Below, in pieces: positions 25,058 through 37,648 of a stretch of 64,000 nt of DNA (position 1 is its first letter; each line of letters opens with the position of its first letter). The position numbers and the translations under genes are program-made. The notes under the pieces are model-generated. The model was given only the letters and a program-made list of their open reading frames with translations. It had not been told where the DNA came from and searched no databases. The stretch comes from Orthonyx spaldingii (lineage: Eukaryota > Chordata > Aves > Passeriformes > Orthonychidae): the NCBI GenBank assembly GCA_013397795.1, contig VZTJ01000753.1, positions 399,781 to 463,780 of the forward strand, read 5' to 3'.

Positions 25058-28014
25058 CTGTCAATATAAGAATACAATTAAAGATTTTATCCAGTTATAG
25101 CTCTTGAAATTCCTGAGAGGCTTTCATCAGATAGCAACAAGTCTGAATTCGCACAGCTTCATGTACAGAACGTTCCATGTGAAAGCATGGAACCACTTGG
25201 TGCTTTAGAATGTTATAAAAGTATTATATGCATTTGTAAGAATGATTAAAGAAATGTGCATTTATTAATTGAGGACCAAGACTCTGTAAGATACCAAAAC
25301 ATAAGCATGACAGAGACAAAGCTGATAAGAGCAATGAAAAAAATATCCATACATATGACAATTATACAGCTGAAAACCTTTTGCAATTGCAGCTACACAG
25401 TAAAGGGAGCACATTCTTGCTGTTTAAGAGAACCATCAGCCTACTTATTTTTGGCAAAAATTTTCTTGCCTCCTTCAAAATCATTCCACACTTGTTTTGA
25501 TGTTTTTAATTCACAATGCTTTAAAGCATTTTTCACATTTGAGCATCGCTCCGGATTTCATCTCACAGAGAATTTAAGGATTAAACTCACTTTAAAAATT
25601 TAATACCACCATCACACTTGGTGGACTTGGCTGCTACTTAAGCAAAAGCATCATCTTTTGCAGGAAAAGACCTTAGGGTAAGACTGCCAGTGAGACTGAC
25701 ACTGTAATGGTGGGGTGGGGTGGACTGGAATAAGCTGTGGGCTATGAACAAAGTACATACTGCTATATAGGATACAAAAATTTCGATAAATAGCAATAAT
25801 TTTCATTCACTAGTGTCTGCACTTGATTTTATCCAATGTTCTAATCTTTTTATACTATTTTTCTGTGTTGCAATGTTTTCTGTGGCTCAAATGTCATTCG
25901 GAAGGAGGAGTGGTTTTGTTTTGCTATTGAGGATGGGTAGTGGAGTTGATTAAAGTATTTTGATTCCTGAATGTTAATCAAAGAAATGTTTTGATTTTTA
26001 AAACTCATCTTTCTCATTTAAAGCAATATCTCAAATCCTTTTCTTATGAAAGGTTGGGAATTAGAGACAGAGAGCTCTAAAGTCAGTGCAGCTTTTGTCA
26101 GAAATAAACATGTGCTGAGATTGTAACACATGAGGGAGAACAGTGTTTTCCTATCTCCCCACATTCCTTGCCAAAGAGGTGCCTGGGTGGTAGTGGCATT
26201 ATTTGTTCTGCCTCCCATCTTAGTTCTGGGATGGATGTTTGCACTTCTTTGTGCACTACTGTTTCAGAAACCGAGATTCTGCCTTCCTAATTTGTAATCT
26301 TCATGCCTCCCGCCCAGTGTGCTTCAGCACATCCCGAGCTATCGAGCTGGCCAAACAACATCTGGGAAATATGTATGCTTAGAGAGTTTCCTGTATAAAT
26401 AACTTTATCAAATAAAGTCAATAATAAACAAAAAAAAAGATGAGAACAAATTTTTAGAATATAATAGATATAATCCGTTAGGTACTTCATCATATTTTCC
26501 CGCATTCCTCGGAAGCTAATTTAGTTGCTACACAGAGAAAGTATTAAAACACAGAATGTAGCTTACATCTATTGGAAATAAAACTATTTTTTTTTAAAGA
26601 ATTATTAGACATAAGACATAAAGGATCAGTAACCTTCTCATTAACCTCTCAAAATGGGATCCATTCCAAGCTAGGCTTGAAAATGTTCTCCCTCTGAAAA
26701 CTACTATGCATTCTTACCAGTTAATTGTTATCCTTATCAAAGAATGACCCACATTAACATTTAGCTTGAGGTTATTAGCATATTTATAAAAATAAAAAAG
26801 AAAAAAGTGACCAACAGTGTTCATGTTGCTGCCCTTTAGAGTATAGAAAAATAATGCAGCAAGTATACTTAGAAAAAAATTTTTTTAAAATCATGTTCAA
26901 ACATACACTATTTCATGCTTGTGGACTGCTGACTGAACAAGAACTACTTTCAGACATATGACATTTTGTTCCACTGTGCTTTTCTTTCTTGATGTAAACA
27001 ACATTAAGCTAGTTAACACAGACTACTAGATGGGGACACAAGTCACAGTATAATCTCTCCATTTCAGTACACTGAGATTAATGAGGTCAGCAAAATATTC
27101 TTCTCTGGTTCTTCCATGTGATAGTATTTTTCTGATGACATCATGGAAGGCATTCAAATATTGTGATATATGAATTACTTTTCAAAAGATCAGAACTTGA
27201 GATGTGCTGAATGAGTTGGCAAAATGTCAAGCGTTTCTGAGCCTACGGAACGTGTGCCAGCTCGTGAGTAATGGAAGCATTTTAGCTCCTGACCTGACAA
27301 TTGCCTGCAATGAGTTATACTCTCTGAACACTGACCCCATGAAAGAGATCTCTCCTCCCTCTTTTCCTCCCTTTCCCTGTCAACAACGACCCACCAACAA
27401 ACTGGAATATCAAACTCTGGACAGTAACACAGAAGCACAGTTTTGGCAAACTTCCCAAACTACTCTGAGAATAAGAAAAGGATAAATTACCATCAAAGTT
27501 AATGCACGTGGGATGCATACTTTGATCTGTAACATTAGAGGAAACAAAGACTAGACGATGTAGAAACAAGTAGAAGTGATGTAATCCAGAATATCAACAC
27601 CAAATGCTAACAATTGTTCCACAACAGAAATGGATATGGAAAATCATGTGGGGTCAAGTCAAGCAGAGAACTAAACTTCACCACTAAATTGCCTGACGGT
27701 GTTCCTATTAAGCAGAACTGCCCTCCCCATTATGCAGCACTTACTGCAATTAAGTATAGTTTGGCATAAATTAGTTCTCTGGGAAATGACCCAATCATCA
27801 GGTTCCATCAATTAAGCCTTTCTTGTATAAACAGAGTGTACTGTGTTTAGAAGGCAAAGTGAGTGCAATTTTCTTTGCACTGAACACGACTCTCGAAGAT
27901 ATCTAGAAATCTTGATAAATCTCACATTTATTGTTTTCGTTCTCCTTAGTTTAACAAATCTATCAACTTTGCTGTTTTGTTTCATTCAAGCAGTGGAAAG
28001 GAGTTGTCTCTTAC
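25058..28014 (-). other. USH2A: Intron E8-E9 (2957 nt)
   Basis: AT-rich intron with short A-runs (26430-26439) and T-runs (26587-26596). A motif-rich AT block lies at 27680-27835, described as a low-confidence conserved-element candidate. No repeat family recognised. Confidence 0.65.
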
Positions 28015-28183
28015 CTACTAAAACTCTGGTGTAATAACCACCACAGCACTGATGTTTCGGTTGCACAGCATGTATCTGCCCACCACAGCAAACCCCTGGT
28101 GAATTAAGAATAAATGGAATGTACTTGTCCTCACAGCATTGGAAGCCAGGTTTATTGTCGTGCAGAATCCCATTACAACATAC
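28015..28183 (-). CDS. USH2A: USH2A exon E8 (dicysteine repeats 1-4)
   Basis: A 169-nt exon between acceptor CGCTTCTAG and donor GTAAGAGA. It starts in phase 0 and ends one base into a Gly codon. It holds four Cys-Cys pairs: VCCNG at residues 1-5, QCCED, VCCGG and QCCGG, separated by 12, 14 and 12 residues. The glycines after the pairs (CCNG, CCGG) recur. KYIPFILNSPGVCCGG closely matches human usherin as I recall it. The cysteine pairing pattern suggests a small disulfide-stabilised unit, but no structure is inferred here. It opens the three-exon cassette E8-E10. Confidence 0.95.
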
Positions 28184-28194
28184 CTAGAAGCGGT

Positions 28195-28248
28195 AAAAAA
28201 AAAAAAAAAAAGAAAAAAAGAAAAGAAAAAGAAAAAAATAAAAGAAAA
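28195..28248 (-). promoter_or_regulatory. USH2A: Extended polypyrimidine tract at the E8 acceptor
   Basis: On the plus strand this is an A/G run with a single T. On the minus strand it is therefore about 54 nt of T and C directly upstream of the E8 acceptor, separated from it only by ACCGCTTCTAG. It is both a simple repeat and the splicing polypyrimidine tract. Confidence 0.8.
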
Positions 28249-28599
28249 TCAGTAAGGCAATATCTGTTAAACAGAACATAATGTGTTGTCTGGCAAAACA
28301 ATGTGTATGAAAATATGTATTTTAGTGCAGACACTAATATGACTGCAGTCAAATAAAATGTAACTTGGCTAAAATTCTGTGCCCTCCAGCATTATTAGAC
28401 TTCAATAAACTACTGTATATCTGACAGAATGCTGCTATTCTGTGGGCTTCAACCATACCACACCTTAATAAAATAGTCCATTAATATGAATCATCTTCAT
28501 ATGCCTTGCAGGCTGTTTGAGTCTCTCAATGTGGAGTAGATTGCAACACGTGGACATAGTCTACCATCACCTGATTCTTTTTTTTCCTTCGCAATTCAT

Positions 28600-28625
28600 G
28601 TTTATTTATTTATTTATTCATTTAT
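28600..28625 (+). repeat. (TTTA)n microsatellite
   Basis: Five or so TTTA units with one C interruption. Confidence 0.85.
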
Positions 28626-31600
28626 GATGAAACTCTTGCAACTAAAAAACAGTATTTCCCAATATAAGCACGTAAAAATGAGTGGAATTTTCTTCTTACA
28701 GCACACAATCACTTACTTATGACTACAGTTCTTCAGACAATGTGGTCCCAAGAGAATAGTGTTTATATAAGGATTTTTTTTTTTAAAACAAGTTTTATAT
28801 GGAAATGAATTTTGAAAAGACCTTTTAACTGTGGACTTCTTTCTAGGTGCTTTCTAGGTCGAGAAAATTATACGCTTGAACAATCAAATAACTATTTGTA
28901 CACTTACTCCTGTGTCAATGAAGTGGCACACTGAACACCCAGCAAATCATATGGCACACTCAGTAGAATAACCATAAATATGGTAAACTTGGAACCTACA
29001 ACCAGTGCAATTTATATCAGCTTCATCCAGCTAGACATGAAAGGCAGCTAGCAGTAAAGCACCGATGTTAGAGCAGAGTTCCTCCTTTGTTTTCTTTTGA
29101 AATGGACTTCTTCCACCACTGACTTTTACCATGCCCTAAGTCAGGTTAGCTTAGCAACAAAGAAAGAAAATGTTCCTCTGAAGGATCTTCCGTTTACCTA
29201 GGTACTTTTAGCTATCACCTGAGAAAAAAAACTTTTTTAAATGTATATTAGTAGGCTCAGGGCATCTATTTTGTATTATAATTATAATGTCAATAAAACT
29301 ATATACATACAAAAATATTATTTTTCTGATTTTGTAAACTCTCTAACTTCAGAAAGATGATGCTTTGCTTTGTTTACTTTTCAATGGCCATTACTCCGTG
29401 ACTCTTGGGAGTATAGGTTAGGTTCTGAGGTTACAATTTACCATACATAAACAATAGGCAACCCACAGTCAACACGAGGAAGACAGAGGAGGTTCCTGTT
29501 TCCTCATTATATTTTTAGGTTTTATGACTTTATATGCTTTGAATTGTGACACTGTTTTTTGCTTTTTCAGCGCACTTGCCCATTCAACATCTGTTTTAGA
29601 CTACCAATGTAGCTGAATTGTCCTTTTCTGTACAGGAATTTTGGATCTCTGTAGGCCCTATTATATTATTTTGCTGTCCACTTTGTCACTGGTAATATAA
29701 TCCAATCTATGAATTTAATTAACCTAGAGTTCTTTCTTCCAGATCATTAGTTAAGATGTCAAATAAAACTCTGCTTTACACCTTTTCTCTGCTTCCCAGC
29801 TTTTGGATGTTTTGTAACGATTGGCATGCACGCCAGGCTGAGTTTTACTTCATTTACATTTGGCTCCAAAGAAACCTAAAAGCTTAACTGGTCTCTCTGT
29901 ATTTCCAAACCACTTAAAAGCATTCCTAAAAACACAACCTCAAGTCTTATCATGCCACTTTCCTCAGAATAGATCACCTTTAGCAACAGTTCTTGACATT
30001 TGTAAAAATGCCCTGTCTTATCCTTTTTACTCCAACCTGATCTTGAGACACCAGTCAGAAATTCTGTACCTGCCTGAATGAAAGAAGGTCAAACACATGT
30101 TCCTCAGGCATTCCTGATTCCCAGTTTGTGCCCCTTGGGATAATCTGGTGTCTCCCTCTGTGATCTGTCTAGCCCAATATCTCCTCTTCTTTTCATGTAT
30201 TTCTTTTGTCATCCCATTTTTCATTTTTTTTTCAGTGATGGCCACCACTCAAATCTCATCTGAACACAGTCTTTCCATCTTTCAGATAAAGGAAGTTGCA
30301 CATCTTTGGCTTTATCCAGGCTCAAATGCTTGAGCAGCCATTTTACTTTCCATGAGATGTTTCCAGTTTTAAGAAATGCCACTTCTCTTGTGAATCCTCT
30401 GTAGAAAGGGCTCTTCTGCATATTTCACATCAACACTGGGAGGGCCATTTTAGTACTAACTCTGCAGCATTCAGTTTGAAACATTATTTTTAAGGTTGCA
30501 TTATTACTGTTGTCTGTCCTTTTCCTCCTCAATTCCCACACAAAATCCCCAGCTGTGCATCCAGATGTGTTACAGTAGTTTCAGCATCTACTTTCCCTTG
30601 TTAAAAATTATATAAGATCCTCTGTATTTCTCAACAACTTATGAACGGTTTCCAAAGAGAGGTCCAGTCAATTCTAAAACACATCCAGACTCTCATCTGG
30701 CATTACCAACTGATACAGTTGCTGCTATTATTGTGTAGTTTCATAACATCCTCTGCAGTCAGCTGTAAATTGTTAAAGAACACTTTTTTGGCAGTCGTCT
30801 AGAGATAGTTTCTATTTGCATCAATATTCAGCCCAAGGATTCTGCATTATCAATCCATAAAAAAAACCTGAAACCATTCAAGTAATAGTAAAATTGCATC
30901 ATAGAACACGAAGAAAAACAGATGGATTGAAAGTTACAGTGGCAAAAGGTTATTATGAGCTCATCCTCTTAAATCTAAACGCGACAGTCCCAACTGGATG
31001 GTGTTATCCTGTACATGGAAGCAGAAGCCTTGGAGGGAACAAAAACGGTGCCACCAACATTTTAGGCAGCTTGGAGATCTCACCCTTTTAAAGAGGGTTG
31101 AATGCTCAACATACACTTGGCAACCAGAAGATCTTTACTATGGAGATGATCTTTACTTTTATCTACGGAGATGATACAAGATGTTCATCCTTAGCTGTCA
31201 CAGGAGCCCTTAAAAATATCAGTAGACCTCACAAAGTAACTCACAAATCAATCCTGTCGTTCTCTTCCCACCCAAGCACACAGAGGGACTGTGATCCAGG
31301 AGCACAGGGATTGAGAAGGGTTGGGTACAAAGAAAGGCTTATTATGATGCCTGAGAAAGGCCCAGTCAGCCATGACACTAGCACAGAGTAACTAGATATC
31401 AAATCTGGCAGGCAGGATTACACAATATTGTAACAATTTTTAAAAATACTCCAAACTTATCTATGCAACTCTCTTTTAATTACAAATGTGTCATCCCTGA
31501 TCCCTCTGCTTGCTGAAGACTTTGCTGAAGGATATTATCTGGCCTTATGGACACATGCCAGTTGAGCTAAGACTGATTTACTCAAATAAACAGATGTGCT

Positions 31601-33878
31601 AGGCAGCCATGTTTATCCTTCTTGTCAAACGCTTGCTGCCAGAGCCACTTTGTGAAATAGCAATTCACAAAATACTCTCAGGAATTCCTATTAGCTAAAG
31701 GAGTTCATTAAAAATTTCTGTCTGTGGAGCAAACACCAGAGTAATGATAGACCCATCATGTTCTCATGTGAGAGGGAATATTTTAAATTAGCAAGACTCG
31801 GGGTTTTTTTACTTAAATTATCTCTGAATCTATATAGACACCCTTTTTAGCTAAGCATACTCACACATTTCTTTTCTCAAACTGTTGTTCTCTTTTGGTA
31901 ATTGATACAGATTTAGACCTAAAACCCATGTGCAGAAATTATTGTTATTCTGTTACAAATCACGATATATTATCTTCCTAAAATGAGTTTCATTTCCTGT
32001 CTTTCAGGTGTGTTACAACAAGAAGCGTAATCTTTTCAAAGGTTCTCTAAACCTGAAAGAACTTGAAAAGAATTTGCACAATATTGCTAACATTAATAGT
32101 AAATTTTGCATAAATATTGATGGCATACCCTTCAACAGTGTCAAGATATGTTACGTTTCACTGCTGACAGCTTTTGAGGCTGGCTATCAAGCCACTGTTT
32201 TGCTCCTCCTGCCCTTAAAAAAGACTCCTGCTGATGTTTTTAACAAATGGCACATTAATTACAATGAGTAAAGGGGTAAGCCTGTACTTCAAACTAATGC
32301 CAGTTATATTTGATTAGTTCATTAACTGCAGATTTATACAGCTTGCTGCACCTGAAAATAAAAAGTGCTGAAGCTGTATTAACACCTTCAGTCAGGACCC
32401 TTTTAACCACTGACGTTCATACTCATGATGCGAAGTGAGGAGAAATTATTAGCCTTTATGCCACTCCTTTAATTGCATTTTTACTGTACCTGTCTCATTA
32501 TTTTCAGAGTTCACCTCAGAATGTCAGTAACAAGAGATGAAGAGTTTGGTAGCTCCATGGGTAATACAAGAATGCCTTCCCTATTGATCCTGAGATTATG
32601 CTACCTGATGGGTGAAGCTCGGACACACTCCCTTGTTAATTCAAGTACCTCATGGTATGTGCTCTGTAACTGGATGTCTCTTTTGAGACTTCACATACAG
32701 GTAGATTTATGGATCACATCTTACTGAAAACAGCTAGAGAAACACTGACAATTTTGGCAACTTGGGAATACTCAAGCAGCACAGTTTGATACTGTAAAAG
32801 GTACACAGGACATAGGGACCCTTCTGGCAGCTGACAAAATTCAATGTCAGAGTGTATTCTCAGCTCTTCTGCAAAAATACACACACAAAAGTATTTCTGA
32901 ATTCTTTCTGTGCTCAAGAAATAAATGTATGCAAGTCTCATTAAACACCAGTGTAAGGATACTAGGCACTACAATGTGTTAGCTTTAGTTAAAATAACAA
33001 AGAATCCTAACATTGAAGCAGAAAACTGGATAACAACTATCAAGAACAAGTGGGGATCTGATGCAAAGATTATTTAGGATGGGAGGAATCTTTGGTCTTC
33101 ACTGAGCTTAGTATCAGGCCTGCACGAGCCCATGAATGTGCATGTACACATGTGCCTTGTAGTGAAAAGGTCACTTGCCCTTTTAGAGATCCCCCAGGCG
33201 GCTCTGAGCAAGTTGGTTTATTTGCAGAGCACAGTCCCAGGCAGAAGCACTAACCCAGATCCCAAATGCAGCACACACACAGCAGTGCAGCCCGGCAGCC
33301 AGGCTGTTCCCACGGCCTTTCTCACAGAGCTGCACCACATAGCTGTACCCAGCTCAGTCAGTGTTGGATGAAGGGTCCCTGCATCCCCTCTGCTGCACAC
33401 TCACAATACACCCTGCTATTTCTTTTACTGGAGTGGATTATATTTTGGAGATCTCTTATGTAGCTGAATCATAACAAATCCCTCTTTTTCTGCAGTGCCT
33501 TACAATAGCAAGCTGATGATGCCAAATATAATCCATAAATCCATAAGGAAAGATTACTAAATAACCAAAGACATCTCTCCAAATAATTTTTGTGCAGAAG
33601 TCCTGTTTTTCTCTCACTTTAGAGTCATGAATTCAAGAAAATTATGCGGGAAATTAGATCCAGTTTTTGTCTTTTATACAAGGTGCAATAAGTGACTTGA
33701 GCAAAAGTGAGAACACCATAACCTATTTGTCTGTTTATATACAACTGTCTGCTTTTCCTGATCAGTCTATCATCAAAAAACTTTTTATTCTGGATCTGAA
33801 CATTACTTAAGCTGCTCAACATTTAATTCTCAGTGGCATCTCTTCACATTTGGCTGTACAATCAATGTATTGTGAAGA

Positions 33879-34002
33879 GGCCAGGTTGGATGGGACTTTG
33901 AGCAACCTGGTCCAGTGGAAAGTGTGCCTGCCCATGGCAGGGAGTTGGAATGAGATGGTCTTTAAAGTCCCTTCCAACCCAAACCATTCTATGGTTCTAT
34001 GA
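33879..34002 (+). mobile_element. CR1 LINE 3'-terminal fragment
   Basis: About 124 nt of the CR1 3' end in forward orientation. It starts GGCCAGGTTGGATGGGACTT and includes CCTGCCCATGGCAGGG and CCCTTCCAACCCAAACC. It ends in the diagnostic ATTCTATGGTTCTATGA. Severely 5'-truncated. It lies antisense to USH2A in intron E7-E8. Confidence 0.92.
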
Positions 34003-35436
34003 AGTGCAGCTGGCACTGGGATAAGAGGCTTTCTTTGGAACAAATATACACTGCTCAGTGTTGCCTTCCACTTCTTCAAATGCAAGGACTACCAATACCA
34101 GCAGAAAGCCTGACAGTGAGCTCTACAAAAATATGAGAGAGGGCTGCCACTGTCTTATGGTGTCCCTGTCACAGACTCCAGTTCAGAAGGCACAGAAGGC
34201 ACCAAGATCTCTGTAGATGTCTCTCACAGACATTTTGGATGGCTAGTGTGGATACATGTAGCCAACCAGACAAAGCACTGGGAGAGGAATTTTAATCAAT
34301 TCGCCCACAAAAACTACCCACATGTCATTTTATGTATGAGTGCTTCAGTTTCCTGTGGACCTTCCAGTCATTTATTATATATCCATTACTTAACAAATAG
34401 CACCCACTCCTAACCACAGTCTCTGAGAATACAGAGAGACCATTAGAACAATGTAATGCAAAATTATTTAGAAAAAATTAGAAACCCGGGAAGCTATAAA
34501 AATAAATGAACACTCTTCAAGCTCAAAGTTACCATAAATGTACAAAGACTGAAAAAATAAAAATGAAGAGGAAAACTTCTAAAACTAATTTAATCCAAAT
34601 TTAATTCATGCACATGCCAAGATTTAGTAAAAGTCTGCTGTGCCAGAAACCTGAAATAAATAGTTTTACCTTTATAAAAAAGGGCTGCCCATAATTCTCT
34701 TGCAAGATTTCGGAAATACTTATGTTTAATATAGTATTGCTTTCAAGGGAACTCAAAAGCTAAAGCTGTGTTGGCTGGAATAATTTATATTTTGATTTGA
34801 ACCCCTCAAATAACTCACTCCCTTAATTACTGTCTTGTCTGACAGGGAATCTTGTGAATACATATTGTTTGCTTTAGTCACAGAACATGTGATGATGTCT
34901 TTGACAAATAGAGACACTATTTCATGACATTAAATCTTACTTTCAAACTAAGAGTTTTCTACCTCATTTGTCAATAAAAACCATTACAGACTCCTGCTAT
35001 GCTATTGATCCTACTCCTAAACAGGAACTCATATGAAGATTAACCTGAAAACAGCCATAATTTAAAAATGCATCTGACAAATCATGATAGATCCCATTCA
35101 GAGTTGCTCATCACTGTCATGTAACAGCTACCCACTTGTAGCTGAATCTAAATAGATTTTCTCTACTGAAGAATCTGGTCATTAAGAATTTAGCCAAGGA
35201 ATAATTTAAGAGGGGAGAAAAAAACCCCAGCAAGCCATGTTAATAACCACCATTTGCCATGCAGGATTTGAGGAATGATTCCTCACACAGAGAGCAGGTT
35301 TATAGTTTGCATTTAGTATAGCGAACATTTTTCAAATTCTGCAGACACCTAGAAATTTCCTGTGGCCTTTCAGTGGTCAAGTGCAACAACTTTATGCAAA
35401 AGGAACCACATGAACTACCATGTATGTACACACACC

Positions 35437-35600
35437 CAGGGTTGGCCTGTCCCAGGTACAGGATCCAGCATTTTCCCTTGTTAAACTTCAGCAGTTTGGT
35501 GGTTGCCCATCTCTCTTAATTTGCTGAGGTCTCTCTGCAGCGCCTCCCTGCCTACAAGAGAGTCAACAGCTCCTCCCATTTTGGTGCCCATTGTCCCAAG
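35437..35600 (-). mobile_element. Degraded CR1 ORF2 (reverse transcriptase) fragment
   Basis: This stretch resembles the reverse complement of the CR1 ORF2 region after the FADD motif. On the minus strand it can be read as a decayed KFNKGK-type segment, preceded by sequence resembling GAVDSLEGREALQRD with stops. Tell-tale plus-strand pieces are GAGAGTCAACAGCTCCTCCC and GAGGTCTCTCTGCAGCGCCT. It could be a separate, older insertion than the CR1 piece at 33879. Confidence 0.7.
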
Positions 35601-36357
35601 CAGGATGCAAAAATACATACTGAGATCTATGTGCATCCACCACGTAATGGGACTGTGTCAGTGGACTCAAGAGGTTGGTGGTGGCTTGTGTGATTTACTT
35701 TATTTTTATTATACATGGCTGGTGTGATTTATTTTGCAATACCTATAGCCTGAATTCTTGGGATGAACATCTGCAGTAGACACATGGAGCGAAGCTTTCT
35801 GAAGGAAAGAAACTTCAGAAGCTTGATATTGTGAAGTGAGGTGGTCCATGTAGTGGTTGGGAAACTAAAGTGACCATCCAGACCTGCAACATGTTTGAAA
35901 GGTTCTTGAAACACAGGTTCTGGTTTAGCTTCCTGTGCAAGGAATTTAATTCACATGTATTAAAATGACTTCTACCCTTAACTAGCAGTAATAAATGAAA
36001 AAAAATTGGAGATTCACTTCAAAACTGCATCAAACCAAAGTGTTAATGAACACATTCATAAATGCTTATCAATTCATTTCTCCTAAAAGGAAAAATAAGG
36101 TCAACAAACAAAGACTTAACGTAATAGAATCATCTGTCATTGGCTGACTCACACACAGCTATCCCTGTATGAGCTCAAACATCTATATTTGATTTTAAAG
36201 AGTTTCAAGATACCTTTCAGAGCCTTGATTTTAAAGTATCAAAAGAAGCAGAACCCTCCACTTCCTTTCCCCTTATAAGTAAAAAGGTTTGATTTACACA
36301 CCTATTCCTAAAAATACTATTTTTCATTATAAACATAACTTAAGAATATAGAGGTAC

Positions 36358-36556
36358 CTCTGACTCTGGATGATAACACACTTCTCCACAGATATTTTCA
36401 TCCTTTTTACATTCTAATGAGATGCACATTCTATTACTTTTGCTGCTCCTTGGAGTCTTTGAAGAAGTACACTTCTGCCATGCTTTACGTAGGAGTTCAT
36501 ACCCCAGGATAATGCCATTTGGCTGTCCTGGTGATGCCCAGTTGATTTGAAGAGAT
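36358..36556 (-). CDS. USH2A: USH2A exon E7 (half FN3 entering the cysteine-rich region)
   Basis: A 199-nt exon between acceptor CTTATTGCAG and donor GAG|GTACCT. The donor departs from consensus after position +3. The exon completes an Arg codon and ends in phase 0. The first 30 or so residues are FN3 strands B and C (SLQINWASPGQPNG, then IILGYELLRKAW). From there the sequence changes character, with five cysteines (WQKC, RMC, LEC, NIC, EVC) and basic/serine-rich spacing. The FN3 fold is not finished within this exon; its missing half appears only after the cysteine-rich block, in E11-E12. Confidence 0.94.
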
Positions 36557-37625
36557 CTGCAATAAGAAAATCAACATCTGTTAAACTTTTGGATGTATTT
36601 ATGCCTCTACTTACATTAAATGATTAGCATGTAGTAGATGGTTTTTACACTAGTTCACATGGAGCGAAACATTTTGAAGTTTCTAAAATGTTCTTCCAGA
36701 TAACAAATTTCACAGATTTTTTTAATAACCAAAGGTGTTAAAATTTTCTAAAAGTGTCAGTATGTGCTAATACTCCATGGAAACAAAAGACACACGCAAT
36801 CAAAGTCCTTAAATGTTGCTGTTTAAATGACATTTAATTCCCACTTCTGGAAACTTATGTGTAATAAACTTTTCTAGCATTTTGCTCCTTTCATTTCATT
36901 ACTCCTTTCTCTCTGTGCTGTTGCCAGTGCAGTTTACTCACATGGTGCTCAGCCATCATTTAGAACTGGCTTGTCTTAATCTTGCCTTTTCCTTGCTCAA
37001 AAAAAAAAAATCTTGCTTTGGGATGTATTCTTCAGCATAGAATTAAAAGAAAGAACTCATTACAGCATCAATAAGCACTGGTTCCCTTCTGTACTCAAAT
37101 ATTTTCATTGACATAAAATTAGAAGTAAAAAATTGAAGTGTTTATCATGACTAAGGCTCAAGACTTCTGACTGAGTGCAAAAGTATCACTGCAGCAGCCT
37201 GCAAAGACTGTAAAACAAAATCCTGTAGCTGATTTCTAGTTTGATATAAGGCTATCATCAGTTTAAGGAAGAAAATATCTTAACGGGATATTGTTAAATC
37301 ATGTTCAGCTGTAGCATGCCTATAACTACTAAAAATGTGCAGATATTTCCTCAAAAAACACACTTACTAGTACAATAAATTAAAAAAAAATGAAAAGGGA
37401 CATCTGAAAGAAAAGCACAAATTTTCCACCGATATTTCAGATGAATGCTTCATTTCTTGTATATTCACTGTGGAGTCTAGCATAAGACACAAATTTTTTT
37501 CACTGTGACTCTTTGGATAGAGAGAAGGAGATCCCAATGCTACACGCAGATCAATAGGAGGACTGACAATACTGCATAGTTAGGCTCCAAGTACCTCTTT
37601 TTAATCTCCATGTCCCAATTACACA

Positions 37626-37648
37626 GTCACTGTCAGAATGACAGTGAC
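37626..37648. repeat. Perfect 10-bp inverted repeat
   Basis: Arms GTCACTGTCA and TGACAGTGAC with a GAA loop. No T-run follows and no gene is near, so it is not a terminator. Nature unknown. Confidence 0.85.

Larger units (their letters stand above)
28184..36357 (-). other. USH2A: Intron E7-E8 (8174 nt)
   Basis: The largest complete intron in the window. It contains a CR1 3'-end fragment (33879-34002, plus strand) and a CR1 reverse-transcriptase fragment (35437-35600, minus strand). There is a (TTTA)n-like run at 28600-28625 and a long purine run at 28195-28248 that serves as the polypyrimidine tract of E8 on the minus strand. The rest is unremarkable AT-rich sequence. Confidence 0.7.

Noticed and set aside
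31098..31391. A 97-codon plus-strand frame in intron E7-E8.
   Set aside because: No motif, no supporting splice or promoter signals; consistent with chance.
32008..32271. An 87-codon plus-strand frame preceded by an acceptor-like CCTGTCTTTCAG.
   Set aside because: Antisense to the gene, no domain recognised and no partner exon. A CAG after pyrimidines is common by chance.
37626..37648. A transcription terminator or microRNA precursor.
   Set aside because: The stem is only 10 bp, with no T-run after it and no longer flanking pairing of the kind a precursor needs.
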